A DNA stretch of 64,000 nt. It comes from JBHJHP01 sp042219855. Lineage in GTDB: Bacteria; Bacteroidota; Bacteroidia; Bacteroidales; UBA5342. A program made the position numbers and the translations under genes. Positions 7,618 to 16,284 of the stretch are shown here, in pieces. The stretch lies in assembly GCF_042219855.1 (NCBI RefSeq), contig NZ_JBHJHP010000003.1:310001-374000 (forward strand), given 5' to 3'. Position 1 is the stretch's first letter; each line of letters starts with the position of its first letter. The notes beneath the pieces were generated by a model, which saw only the letters and a program-made list of their open reading frames with translations, searched no databases and was not told the DNA's origin.

Positions 7618-9366
7618 ATGAAAAAAAGTGTATCAAATTTCGTGCCCGCTGATTTTAGAGAGAGACAGGTGTCAAACGTAATCGACCTGGCACTGTTCAT
7701 ATTATATATATTACTCATAACATATCAGGAGAACCTGGGAGGTATCGTAAAAGTTATTCTTTCAAGTTTATATTTGGTTTTGTATTTACCTGTTGCTTAT
7801 GTTCTGGGAGGGACCTTGGGACAAAGGTTTTCCGGACTTAGAATGAGAAAATATAATGATTATAGCAGTAGTATTGGAATATTTTCTGCCTATAAACGAA
7901 TAATATTATTAGTAATTGGCAATTGGTTTGGTTTGCTATATTTCTCAAAAGATAGAAGGTTCACTTATGAAAAACTCAGTAATACGATTTTACTAAAATC
8001 AGAAGATGATGACATGAAAAAGAAGGTTGGTCTGATTAAGTTTGTATTCTGGGGAACAATTTATATCCTGTTCTGTATCTGGGTACAGAATCTCTGGTTG
8101 TTACCGGGAGTACTTATTATTTTTGATATGTATGTATCAAAAAAAGTACCCTGGGACTTTTATAAGAAGACCAGGAGTGGCAAAAAACCTCACTGGATCG
8201 TGGAATGGTTTGATGCCATCATCTTCGCGTTAATTGCCGTTGGTTTGATCAATATTTACCTGTTTCAGAATTATAAAATACCTACATCTTCTCTGGAAAA
8301 GACATTGCTGGTTGGAGACCACCTGTTTGTGAGTAAGGTGGCATACGGACCAAGAAATCCCATGACGCCGCTCTCATTTCCTTTGGCTCAGCATACCCTA
8401 CCAATCATAAATACAAAGTCATACTTTGAAAAACCTCAGTGGAAGTACAAGCGCCTTGCGGGTTTCGGACATGTGAAGCACGATGATATTGTTGTGTTTA
8501 ACTTTCCAACAGGAGATACCGTATGTACAAAGGTGCCCAACCCTGACTATTATGAACTCTGCCGGGAATATGGCCGTGAAAAGGTGCGCAATAATACCGT
8601 GCCAGGCATAGATTTCGGTGAGATCGTCTGGAGACCGGTAGACAGGAGAGAGAATTATGTAAAACGATGCGTGGCATTACCCGGCGATTCGTTGCAGGTT
8701 AAAAACGGTCGTCTACTGATAAACGGTGTTCCACAGAAAGCCCATAAAGGGATACAGTTTAACTATATGGTCGTTACCAACGGAACCCAGATCAATCCTA
8801 AAATTTTTGAAAAACTGGGCATTGCCAAAGAAGATCAGCACTATGCGGGAAATTATAATGTGTACCATCATATGCCATTGACAGACGAAAATGTTAAAGC
8901 CTTACAGGAGCTGTCAAATGTGGTTTCGGTGAACCCGATGAAAAAGATGCCGGGTGAACGGGATCCGCAGGTTTTTCCGCATTCTGACCTGTATGACTGG
9001 AATGCCGATTTCTTTGGTCCTTTATGGATCCCTAAAAAGGGAGAAACAGTTGAGCTGACAAAAACGAATATCCCTGTTTATAAGCGCATCATTCAGACTT
9101 ATGAATCCAACGAGTTTAAATCTGTTGGTGATAGCATTTTCTACATCAATGGAGAAAAAACTGATACTTACACATTTAAAATGGACTACTACTTTATGAT
9201 GGGCGACAACCGTGATAATTCTGTGGATTCACGCTTCTGGGGTTTTGTGCCTGAAGACCATGTGGTGGGAAAACCGATATTGGTCTGGTTATCTCTTGAC
9301 AAGGATAAATCATTTCCTGCCAATATCCGCTGGAACCGTTTTTTTAAGATTGCCGGTAAAGATTAA
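7618..9366 (+). CDS. lepB: Signal peptidase I with N-terminal RDD-like membrane domain
   Basis: This 582-residue protein is longer than an ordinary signal peptidase I. Residues 1 to about 128 look like an RDD-family membrane domain (VIDLALF, then GGTLGQRFSGLRM). From about residue 133 a typical Bacteroidota LepB follows, with two more membrane helices, the Ser box IPTSSLEKTL (nucleophile likely Ser225), the Lys box NYVKRCVALPGD (base likely Lys349) and the C-terminal GDNRDNSVDSRFWG box. It cleaves signal peptides from exported proteins on the outer face of the inner membrane. The long insert between the Ser and Lys boxes is usual in this phylum. An ATG at residue 133 could start a separate LepB, but the frame is unbroken. 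recX starts 2 bases after the stop. Confidence 0.9.
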   Translation: MKKSVSNFVPADFRERQVSNVIDLALFILYILLITYQENLGGIVKVILSSLYLVLYLPVAYVLGGTLGQRFSGLRMRKYNDYSSSIGIFSAYKRIILLVIGNWFGLLYFSKDRRFTYEKLSNTILLKSEDDDMKKKVGLIKFVFWGTIYILFCIWVQNLWLLPGVLIIFDMYVSKKVPWDFYKKTRSGKKPHWIVEWFDAIIFALIAVGLINIYLFQNYKIPTSSLEKTLLVGDHLFVSKVAYGPRNPMTPLSFPLAQHTLPIINTKSYFEKPQWKYKRLAGFGHVKHDDIVVFNFPTGDTVCTKVPNPDYYELCREYGREKVRNNTVPGIDFGEIVWRPVDRRENYVKRCVALPGDSLQVKNGRLLINGVPQKAHKGIQFNYMVVTNGTQINPKIFEKLGIAKEDQHYAGNYNVYHHMPLTDENVKALQELSNVVSVNPMKKMPGERDPQVFPHSDLYDWNADFFGPLWIPKKGETVELTKTNIPVYKRIIQTYESNEFKSVGDSIFYINGEKTDTYTFKMDYYFMMGDNRDNSVDSRFWGFVPEDHVVGKPILVWLSLDKDKSFPANIRWNRFFKIAGKD

Positions 9367-9368
9367 AT

Positions 9369-9833
9369 ATGGCTGAAATAACATATCAGAGTGCACTTTC
9401 AAGAGCTGCAGCGTTATGCAGCAAGTCTGAGAAATGCATTGCTGATATCCGGAAGAAACTGTACGATTGGAAGTTAAATCCTGCCGATCATGATAAACTG
9501 ATCAGTTATCTGGTATCAGAGAAATACATTGATGAAGAGCGCTTTACACGATTTTATGTGCGTGATAAATTCCGGTTTAATCAATGGGGGAAAGTTAAAA
9601 TCAGATACCAGTTGTATGGGAAAGGAATTCCTGAGCATTTGATAGATGCAGCTCTTGAAGATGAAATAGAAGTGGAGGGATACCAGAATCTGGCATACGA
9701 TCTGGCCAAAACAAAATTAAAATACATTAAAGCCGAAAGCGAATTTGAACGCAAAGGGAAGCTGATGCGTTTTTTAAGCGGTAAAGGCTTTGAACCTGAC
9801 CTGATCAACCAGATTGCGGATAAATTATTATGA
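9369..9833 (+). CDS. recX: Regulatory protein RecX
   Basis: The 154-residue product is made of repeated three-helix units with the RecX signatures RKKLYDW, LVSEKYIDEERFTRFYVRDK and WGKVKIRYQLYGKGI. RecX binds RecA filaments and limits recombinase activity. The length is usual. Its start overlaps no other gene and follows lepB by 2 bases. A REP-like palindrome (9838-9850) begins 4 bases after the stop and marks the border to the RAYT region. Confidence 0.88.
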   Translation: MAEITYQSALSRAAALCSKSEKCIADIRKKLYDWKLNPADHDKLISYLVSEKYIDEERFTRFYVRDKFRFNQWGKVKIRYQLYGKGIPEHLIDAALEDEIEVEGYQNLAYDLAKTKLKYIKAESEFERKGKLMRFLSGKGFEPDLINQIADKLL

Positions 9834-10163
9834 TTTCGTCCCTACGGGACTTCGTTTACATCTTTACATTTAACGTCTATCCATATTTAAGCACTGACGG
9901 GCTTAATTTTAATTGACCTTACCGGACAGGCAAATTACTATTCTAAGGATTTTTTTTCAAATCTAATGTCACGGAGCGGAAGTATATAGGTAGAAATGAT
10001 CTATGAATGAAACAAAGTGCCGTAGGTGTGTAATGAATTTTGCCTCAGAAACTTAAGCAAGATTAACATTGTTATCAATATTCAGGTAGGTCCCGTAGGG
10101 ACAAAATATAGATAAAAAAGATCACCAGAAGAATACAGAAGTGCCGTAGGTACGTTATATTTC
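9834..10163. repeat. Intergenic REP-like palindromes left of the first RAYT
   Basis: No gene is seen. The stretch carries several short dyads: GTCCC-TAC-GGGAC at 9838-9850, an AAGC...GCTT pair near 9889-9904, a gtgccgtaggtgtg variant near 10017, GTCCC-GTA-GGGAC at 10090-10102 and GTGCC-GTA-GGTAC at 10141-10153. The part from about 10058 to 10157 recurs at about 10774-10873 and 11490-11588, bracketing the two transposase genes. Confidence 0.8.
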
Positions 10164-10797
10164 TTATTGAATTTCATGAAAGATATATTGATGATCAAAA
10201 TCAATTTCAAAATCTTCCAGAAATTCCAGATATTCTTCTTTGAATGATTTTCGTTTATGATGTTCTTTTTGATTTTGAATGTAATTTATTATTCCCGGTA
10301 ATTGAGACTTACTATATGAAAATGCACCGTAACCTTCCTGCCAGGAAAATCTTCCATTAACAAATTTTCGCTCATTAATCCATTTTGATGAGCTACCTTT
10401 TATATCCTGCATTAATTCTGAAAGTGATTGCAAAGGCCGCATCCCAAACAATATATGAACATGATCAGGCATACCATTTATTTGCAGTACTTTATGTTCA
10501 TAGTTTTGAATTATGCCCGTAATATATCGGTAGAGTTCATCACGCCAATGTTGTTGTATTAATGATAATCGGTTTTGTACACTAAAAACTGCATGAATGT
10601 GGATTTGTGTGTAAGTGTTAGCCATGGTATTGGTTTTTAAGGTAATTTCGTCCCTAGGGGACTTTATTGCTTCCTAAGTTATGGTTTTTTACCGATATGG
10701 AAGCCCTAACGGGCTTATTTTATGGTTAAAATAAAAATTTGGAGTGAATTTAATTCTGCCTCAAATCCATAAGTAAGATTAACATTGTTATCAATAA
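10082..10797 (-). mobile_element. RAYT unit, copy 1 of a 716-bp tandem duplication
   Basis: A 716-bp segment with one RAYT gene, two palindromes on the gene's 3' side (10090-10102, 10141-10153) and two on its 5' side (10650-10662, GTCCC-TAG-GGGAC; 10701-10716, AAGCCC-TAAC-GGGCTT). The next 716 bases look identical by eye. Left of 10082 the two copies diverge (one base, then many), which fixes the left boundary. Confidence 0.88.
10164..10625 (-). CDS. REP-associated tyrosine transposase (IS200-like Y1 family), copy 1
   Basis: This 153-residue protein belongs to the Y1 transposase/RAYT family of HUH endonucleases. The HUH motif is PDHVHILFG (His55, His57), and the catalytic tyrosine lies in GYGAFSYS (Tyr99, with Tyr104 the alternative). 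The N-terminal strand TQIHIHAVFSV is also typical. Such single-domain proteins nick single-stranded DNA at REP hairpins. The flanking GTCCC/GGGAC and related palindromes are the likely substrates. There is no tnpB or other partner. Start is the ATG at 10625; the frame is full length for the family, so the gene appears intact. Confidence 0.9.
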   Translation of the reverse strand: MANTYTQIHIHAVFSVQNRLSLIQQHWRDELYRYITGIIQNYEHKVLQINGMPDHVHILFGMRPLQSLSELMQDIKGSSSKWINERKFVNGRFSWQEGYGAFSYSKSQLPGIINYIQNQKEHHKRKSFKEEYLEFLEDFEIDFDHQYIFHEIQ

Positions 10798-11513
10798 TCA
10801 GGTAGGTCCCGTAGGGACAAAATATAGATAAAAAAGATCACCAGAAGAATACAGAAGTGCCGTAGGTACGTTATATTTCTTATTGAATTTCATGAAAGAT
10901 ATATTGATGATCAAAATCAATTTCAAAATCTTCCAGAAATTCCAGATATTCTTCTTTGAATGATTTTCGTTTATGATGTTCTTTTTGATTTTGAATGTAA
11001 TTTATTATTCCCGGTAATTGAGACTTACTATATGAAAATGCACCGTAACCTTCCTGCCAGGAAAATCTTCCATTAACAAATTTTCGCTCATTAATCCATT
11101 TTGATGAGCTACCTTTTATATCCTGCATTAATTCTGAAAGTGATTGCAAAGGCCGCATCCCAAACAATATATGAACATGATCAGGCATACCATTTATTTG
11201 CAGTACTTTATGTTCATAGTTTTGAATTATGCCCGTAATATATCGGTAGAGTTCATCACGCCAATGTTGTTGTATTAATGATAATCGGTTTTGTACACTA
11301 AAAACTGCATGAATGTGGATTTGTGTGTAAGTGTTAGCCATGGTATTGGTTTTTAAGGTAATTTCGTCCCTAGGGGACTTTATTGCTTCCTAAGTTATGG
11401 TTTTTTACCGATATGGAAGCCCTAACGGGCTTATTTTATGGTTAAAATAAAAATTTGGAGTGAATTTAATTCTGCCTCAAATCCATAAGTAAGATTAACA
11501 TTGTTATCAATAA
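10798..11513 (-). mobile_element. RAYT unit, copy 2 of a 716-bp tandem duplication
   Basis: The second 716-bp unit directly follows copy 1 and has the same order of palindromes: 10806-10818, 10857-10869, 11366-11378 and 11417-11432. The sequence after it (11514 to about 11588) restarts as a third copy of the flank and then diverges. This is the pattern expected from unequal crossing-over between about 100-bp direct repeats flanking one original unit. Confidence 0.88.
10880..11341 (-). CDS. REP-associated tyrosine transposase (IS200-like Y1 family), copy 2
   Basis: The encoded 153-residue protein is identical to that of copy 1 716 bases to the left, with the same HUH motif (PDHVHILFG) and tyrosine region (GYGAFSYS). 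Because no silent differences are visible, the duplication must be very recent, or the copies are being homogenised. The two genes have identical upstream sequence, including the AAGCCC-TAAC-GGGCTT and GTCCC-TAG-GGGAC palindromes, so both should be expressed alike. An assembly artefact of the repeat is the main alternative. Confidence 0.88.
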   Translation of the reverse strand: MANTYTQIHIHAVFSVQNRLSLIQQHWRDELYRYITGIIQNYEHKVLQINGMPDHVHILFGMRPLQSLSELMQDIKGSSSKWINERKFVNGRFSWQEGYGAFSYSKSQLPGIINYIQNQKEHHKRKSFKEEYLEFLEDFEIDFDHQYIFHEIQ

Positions 11514-11903
11514 TCAGGTAGTCCCGTAGGGACTAAATATAGGTAAAAAAGATCACCAGAAGAATACAGAAGTGCCGTAGGTACGTAATTTAGTACAGTA
11601 CACATAACGAAATTCACATGATCCGAAATTTCGTCCCTAAGGGTATTCATTTTTATTTCCCAACCGAACATTTTTAAATTACCTTCTATACCCTGTTCCT
11701 TTAGAATCAAAGGCGGGTATATTTTTTGACCTATATTATTTAGAAGGAAACTAAATTTTTTCAATAGATCATCTTTTATTAAGTTATCTCTTATTCATTT
11801 TGTAACTTGCTAACTTTCTCATTTATAATAAGCAACTAGACTTGATTTGAGAAAGAATGTTTTTATAATTCCTGATCTTCTGTGAAACAAATAAATTATT
11901 ACG
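11514..11903. repeat. Third partial RAYT flank and unannotated spacer
   Basis: Bases 11514-11588 repeat the RAYT unit's 3' flank with the palindromes GTCCC-GTA-GGGAC (11521-11533) and GTGCC-GTA-GGTAC (11572-11584), then leave the repeat. A decayed GTCCC-TAA-GGGTA lies at about 11632-11645. The rest to 11903 is AT-rich, and no convincing gene was seen. An 85-codon minus frame (11507-11764) is half repeat-derived and is not called. Confidence 0.7.
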
Positions 11904-13259
11904 ATGAAAAAAATTACATCCCCAAAGATTTTCAGGGTTTTTTTCCTGAGTATGGTATTATGTATGGTAACAACAGTATCATCTCAGATACCTAAGGAAG
12001 CATTTGATTTAACGAATTCACTTTCTGATTTATGGCACAAGGGAGAGACTGAAAAGGCTGTGCAAAGTTCTGTTCGGTTATACGAATTATATCCGGCTTT
12101 CCTGGTTGACAGAATACATAATTCATTGTCACAAAGCATTAATGACAATGCCCATAGGCAAAATGGTATGGCTTATCTGGAGGCTATAATGAAGCAAAAT
12201 AACCCCAAAATCAATGAACTGGTTCTTCCGATATACACCTGGGGCAAATTGTATCAGACTGATGATATTGAAGAGATAAAAGATAACCTTGTTGTTTTAA
12301 AAGATTGTTTTACGGATAGTTCCTTTTTCAAATCAAGGCCTGAACGGTATTGTTTGCTTGCTTTAAAAGTGCTGGAACAAAAAGCCGGTATCGACGAAAA
12401 TCTTAAGCTTGACCTTCTAATGGCTGTCATGTCTCAATTGGAAAAGTATTCTTTTTTACAAGCTGTAGTCACAGACAGAAAATTAACTGAAGAACGTGCG
12501 TGGAACAGGTATTTACTGGCATACAGTAACTATTACATGTTTTCAAATTTTGACAAAAATGCGATGTTTATTCAAAGAGCATCTGAATACAGCCCGGACA
12601 AATATGATATTCTGAGAAAATATGCTTACTCTTATGATGCATTTCTGTTGACCGGAAGACCAACAAGATATAGTTTTCAAAAAGATTATTTTAAGTATTT
12701 ACATGATAATAAAAATTTCAGCAAGGCTTTGAATCTGCTTACTGAAATCACATTCGGAGAACCTTCTGATAATAATCTGAACGGGTTGCAGCATTATTAT
12801 TCTGAACAAAAGTTGGAAAAACCGTTTAAAACCTACTGGACAGATTATATCAATACGCAAAGTTCAAAGGTGCCGGATATTACAATAAATTTTCCTGGCG
12901 AGAAACTGGATTTGAAAAAGAAGCCTGGCTGTTGGATTTATATTGATATATGGGGTACATGGTGTAGTCCATGTAAAAAAGAACTTCCTGATTTACAGGA
13001 ATTGTATGTCAAAAACAGTGAGAACAAGCAATCTAATCTGAAAATATACACTTTTTCATATGCCTCACAGAATCTTGAAGAATTTATGAAGGAAAATAAA
13101 TATGTTTTCCCGGTAAGTGAGGTTGATAATCATGTGACCCAATTATTTAATGTGACAGGCTATCCAACCAAAATTCTGATTACACCCGAAGGAAATTATC
13201 TTACTATTCCTTTTAACTCAGACTGGAGAACATATATTAAAAATTATGCCTTGATGTAA
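11904..13259 (+). CDS. Secreted thioredoxin-fold (TlpA-like) protein with large N-terminal region
   Basis: The 451-residue product has a signal peptide (to about VSS, residue 27), a helix-rich region of about 290 residues with no motif I recognise (30-320), and a C-terminal thioredoxin/TlpA domain with the active site WCSPC (Cys354, Cys357) in IDIWGTWCSPCKKELPDL and the cis-proline strand TGYPTKILI. It is likely a periplasmic or surface-attached thiol-disulfide protein. In Bacteroidota such proteins often have long variable N-terminal parts. It stands alone between the RAYT duplication and the pectate lyase, on a base composition lower in G+C than the housekeeping block, so recent transfer is possible but not shown. 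Confidence 0.72.
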   Translation: MKKITSPKIFRVFFLSMVLCMVTTVSSQIPKEAFDLTNSLSDLWHKGETEKAVQSSVRLYELYPAFLVDRIHNSLSQSINDNAHRQNGMAYLEAIMKQNNPKINELVLPIYTWGKLYQTDDIEEIKDNLVVLKDCFTDSSFFKSRPERYCLLALKVLEQKAGIDENLKLDLLMAVMSQLEKYSFLQAVVTDRKLTEERAWNRYLLAYSNYYMFSNFDKNAMFIQRASEYSPDKYDILRKYAYSYDAFLLTGRPTRYSFQKDYFKYLHDNKNFSKALNLLTEITFGEPSDNNLNGLQHYYSEQKLEKPFKTYWTDYINTQSSKVPDITINFPGEKLDLKKKPGCWIYIDIWGTWCSPCKKELPDLQELYVKNSENKQSNLKIYTFSYASQNLEEFMKENKYVFPVSEVDNHVTQLFNVTGYPTKILITPEGNYLTIPFNSDWRTYIKNYALM

Positions 13260-13325
13260 CTGTGCTTTTGAAATAGCTTCAACATACTTTCATTTTAAAA
13301 ACGGTCTTCATGTTATTATATATGC

Positions 13326-13333
13326 TAAATTTG
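13326..13333 (+). promoter_or_regulatory. Candidate -7 box of the pectate lyase gene
   Basis: TAAATTTG matches TAnnTTTG about 44 bases before the chosen ATG at 13377. No clear -33 element is seen. Weak support. Confidence 0.35.
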
Positions 13334-13376
13334 CCGTAGTAATTGCTTGGTACTAACTATACTTGAAAAATACGTA

Positions 13377-15650
13377 ATGATGGTAAAAAGATTTATGATG
13401 CTTGTTGGCATTGTGCTGACTACTGTATCGATGTTGGCACAATCCGTAACTGTTGATGACGCAGCCGGCTGGCTGGAATCTGCATATGTAAAATGGCAAC
13501 CTGTTGAAAACGCTGATAGCTACAATGTATATTATTCCGGTGAAGGAATAACTGATCAACAAATCGATCCTCAGCTGATCCGTGATTATGGTTCGTATTT
13601 TCGTGCGGATGTGCCGGGGCTTAAAGCCGGTAGCTATTCTCTTAAAATTGTTCCGGTGATTTCTGATGCAGAAGGCGAAGCAACAGAGACTGCGGCACTC
13701 ACTGTATTGGCTCACGACAGAACGGGTTTTTCGTTCTCAAACGGTAGGGTTCCCGGAGCCTATAAAGCCGACGGAACGTTGAAAGATAATGCGGTTGTTC
13801 TGTATATTACAGAGAACACAAAAGATAAAGTGTCACTGGAAGTGACTGGTGCAAATGAGAATCCGTGTGTTGGTCTGGAAACGATTCTGGAAGGGTTCAA
13901 AAAAGGGGATGATAACCGTCCGCTGGTGTTGCGTTTGGTTGGTCAGATCACAGATCCGGAATACCTGGATAAAGGCGATATCGTGATAGAAAATGACAAT
14001 AATGCAGCTGGTTATATCACCCTGGAAGGTGTTGGAGATGATGCTGTGGCAGACGGTTGGGGAATCCGGGTCAAAAATGCATCGAATATTGAGATTCGGA
14101 ACATTGGTCTGATGAATTGTAACAGCAATGAAGGTGATGACATTGGTTTGCAGCAGGACAATGAATATGTGTGGGTACATCACTGTGACTTTTTTTACGG
14201 GGATGCCGGAAGTGATTCGGATCAGGCCAAAGGAGATGGTGCACTGGATTGTAAAAAGTCCACCTATGTGACATTTTCGTACAACCACTTCTGGGATACC
14301 GGTAAAAGTAATCTGTTGGGCCTGAGTGAAGGAACCACTGAAGGACTGTTTATCACCTATCATCACAACTGGTACGACCATTCCGATTCCCGTCACCCGC
14401 GTGTGCGTTATTATTCGGCTCATGTGTATAACAACTATTACGATGGGATCGCAAAATACGGTGTTGGCTCAACACTGGGATCGTCTGTGTTTGTGGAAGG
14501 CAACTATTTCCGCCATTGCAAGTACCCGATGCTGACATCCATGCAGGGGTCGGATGTGTACGACGAAAGCACACAGAGCAATGACTATTCCGATATGCCA
14601 ACATTCTCGAAGGAGGATGGGGGAACGATCAAGGCGTTTAATAACTACATGGAAGGACAACGCCGCTTTGTGCCTTATGGTGATGCCGGATATCCAAACC
14701 CGACCGTTGACTTTGACGCGTATGTGGCAACTACTCGTGATGAAACTGTTCCTGCAACAGTAAAATCGTCTTATGGCAGCAATACGTATAATAATTTTGA
14801 TACCAATGCATCTGTGATGTATGCCTACACCGCAGAAACTCCGGCTGATGCCAGAAACACGGTGATGCTGTGGGCAGGCCGTGTAAATGGCGGTGATTTT
14901 AAATGGACGTTTAATAATGCCGCGGATGATCAGTCGTATGCAGTTAATACTGCATTAAAAGCAGCTTTAACAGGTTACGAAACCACACTGGTTGCGGTTC
15001 AGGGCGATAGCGTAGCGACTGGTGGCGGAACCGGAGGAGGCACTGGCGGTGGTACCGGTGAGATAACCGGCGATGTGGTGCATAACTTCACTTTATCAGG
15101 TTTATCAAGTGAGTTCTTCGATATAACAGGGAACCTATCGGATTCTAAAGGTACGGTAACGTATGGTGGTTTAACGTTGACCCAGTGTCTGAAAATTGAA
15201 TCCAGCACCAGTGTTTCGTTTACAACTGCCGAAGATGCTACATTAGTTCTGGTATTTAACGAAGGTTTTTCTGGTGAGATCAATATTAACGGAATAGCTC
15301 ATACGATCAGCAGTGGTGTGCTGACCGCGACCTTGACTGCCGGTACATACGAGATCACCAAGGTTGATGTGGCTAATCTTTACCTGATAAGTCTTGAATT
15401 TGCCAGCGCCATTCATCATCCAAATGCAGTACACGTGCAGTTGTATCCAAACCCGATAAGCACAACGCTTAACATTGCAACCGAAACAGATGTTCAAAAT
15501 GTTGAGATTTACAGCTTGAGCGGACAGTTAATCAGTGGCATTAGGGGTAATTTACGAACTGTTGATCTGAGCCAATTGGGCCAGGGAATTTACCTGATAA
15601 AAGTTTACACCGAAAAAGGTGTTTGCAAGCAAACCATCCTTAAGAAATAA
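13377..15650 (+). CDS. T9SS-secreted pectate lyase (PL1)
   Basis: This protein of about 757 residues has a signal peptide, a fibronectin-III-like domain (about 25-110) and a PL1 parallel beta-helix (about 115-480). The helix contains the Ca-binding strand DGALDCKKSTYVTFSYNHFWD and the catalytic arginine motif RHPRVR (Arg339, Arg342, Arg344). A Gly/Thr linker (near residue 555), a small beta-sandwich that may bind carbohydrate (about 565-675), and a type A T9SS sorting domain (VQLYPNPISTTLNIA...) follow. It cleaves polygalacturonate by beta-elimination outside the cell. ATG 13377 or 13380 starts the signal peptide; the longer frame would need a TTG at 13347. There is no SusC/SusD pair next to it. 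The GH105-type enzyme at 30736 could process its products. Confidence 0.9.
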   Translation: MMVKRFMMLVGIVLTTVSMLAQSVTVDDAAGWLESAYVKWQPVENADSYNVYYSGEGITDQQIDPQLIRDYGSYFRADVPGLKAGSYSLKIVPVISDAEGEATETAALTVLAHDRTGFSFSNGRVPGAYKADGTLKDNAVVLYITENTKDKVSLEVTGANENPCVGLETILEGFKKGDDNRPLVLRLVGQITDPEYLDKGDIVIENDNNAAGYITLEGVGDDAVADGWGIRVKNASNIEIRNIGLMNCNSNEGDDIGLQQDNEYVWVHHCDFFYGDAGSDSDQAKGDGALDCKKSTYVTFSYNHFWDTGKSNLLGLSEGTTEGLFITYHHNWYDHSDSRHPRVRYYSAHVYNNYYDGIAKYGVGSTLGSSVFVEGNYFRHCKYPMLTSMQGSDVYDESTQSNDYSDMPTFSKEDGGTIKAFNNYMEGQRRFVPYGDAGYPNPTVDFDAYVATTRDETVPATVKSSYGSNTYNNFDTNASVMYAYTAETPADARNTVMLWAGRVNGGDFKWTFNNAADDQSYAVNTALKAALTGYETTLVAVQGDSVATGGGTGGGTGGGTGEITGDVVHNFTLSGLSSEFFDITGNLSDSKGTVTYGGLTLTQCLKIESSTSVSFTTAEDATLVLVFNEGFSGEININGIAHTISSGVLTATLTAGTYEITKVDVANLYLISLEFASAIHHPNAVHVQLYPNPISTTLNIATETDVQNVEIYSLSGQLISGIRGNLRTVDLSQLGQGIYLIKVYTEKGVCKQTILKK

Positions 15651-15664
15651 AGATTAAAATTTAC

Positions 15665-15697
15665 ACTGATCTGATGACTTAAAGTCATCGGATCAGT
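15665..15697 (+). repeat. Long near-perfect palindrome after the pectate lyase gene
   Basis: Two 16-base arms (15665-15680 and 15682-15697) pair with a single mismatch around one central base; the outer parts are ACTGATC and GATCAGT. It lies 15 bases after the stop codon and has no T-run, so it may protect the mRNA end or belong to the palindrome cassette that follows. Confidence 0.75.
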
Positions 15698-15737
15698 AAC
15701 AAACCATAAATTGCCTGAAAGGCAATAATTATAATAG

Positions 15738-15761
15738 CCCCGGGTAACACCCGGGGTTTTT
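15738..15761 (+). terminator. Rho-independent terminator of the pectate lyase gene
   Basis: CCCCGGGT and ACCCGGGG form a perfect 8-bp stem with an AAC loop, followed by TTTTT. It is the strongest terminator-like signal between 13 and 30 kb. A TTGCC-TGAAA-GGCAA hairpin (15711-15725) lies just before it. Confidence 0.8.
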
Positions 15762-15776
15762 GTTGTAACTAAAATT

Positions 15777-16150
15777 GGCCGTGCAGAAAGCATGAGCAAT
15801 GAGATATTGCGCTTGCCGGCCATTTGCAGAAAGCTGAATTTTTACAATGCATCATTGATCAGCATCCTGAATAAAACCGACAAATGCTGCATCAGGATTA
15901 ATGGCGCTATTGCCCGGTTTATTAATTCCCGATACATCAATAAACCCGGAGTTTCACTCCGGGCTATTGCTGTGTTTGCCCTTCAGGCAAAATCGCCGTC
16001 TGCCGATTTAAGATTCGCAATATTGGCCAAAGGTCAATAAGTATATAGCACAGGGTGAAGCCCTGTGATTATAACGTCATGTAAATCCATGGCCAGGCAG
16101 AAAGGATGAGCAATGAGATATTGCGCTTGCCGGCCATTTGCAGAAAGCCG
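15777..16150. repeat. Palindrome cassette between two 60-bp direct repeats
   Basis: Two 60-bp direct repeats (15777-15836 and 16091-16150; four differences, 314 bp apart) both start with ggcc and contain atgagcaatgagatattgcg. Between them lie at least four different hairpins: CCCGGAGT-TTC-ACTCCGGG (15945-15963), TTTGCC-CTTCA-GGCAAA (15975-15991), ATTGGCC-AAA-GGTCAAT (16022-16038) and CACAGGG-TGAAG-CCCTGTG (16049-16067). Several loops share TTCA/TGAA. No gene is supported here. It resembles a mosaic of REP-like elements but with different hairpin sequences from those at the RAYT genes. Confidence 0.8.
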
Positions 16151-16179
16151 ATTATCTTTAACCAAAATCAGTTTGTATT

Positions 16180-16200
16180 TAAATTTGCAATTCGCGAATT
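16180..16200 (+). promoter_or_regulatory. Candidate promoter box and 12-bp palindrome before the cupin gene
   Basis: TAAATTTG (16180-16187) fits the TAnnTTTG -7 box. It is followed at once by AATTCGCGAATT (16189-16200), a perfect 12-bp palindrome at the expected transcription start, where a repressor could bind. Both are matches by eye. Confidence 0.4.
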
Positions 16201-16239
16201 AATATGAAAACTCTATAAATTGCTTTGAAGTACTAAACA

Positions 16240-16262
16240 ACCTGGTATATCAGGTGTTTTTT
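16240..16262 (+). terminator. Hairpin with T-run in the cupin leader
   Basis: ACCTG and CAGGT form a short stem around a 6-base loop, followed by gTTTTTT, ending about 22 bases before the cupin ATG. If the box at 16180 is the promoter, this is inside the leader and could act as an attenuator; otherwise it ends upstream transcription. Confidence 0.4.
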
Positions 16263-16284
16263 ATTAAATCAAACGTTCTGCATT

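Noticed and set aside
11507..11764. 85-codon minus-strand frame
   Set aside because: Its C-terminal third is encoded by the RAYT flank repeat, and the rest matches no family I recognise.
13833..14423. 196-codon minus-strand frame inside the pectate lyase gene
   Set aside because: Antisense to clear PL1 catalytic motifs; a shadow frame.
15792..16040. 82-codon frame through the palindrome cassette
   Set aside because: It starts in the direct repeat and is made of hairpin sequence, so coding is unlikely.
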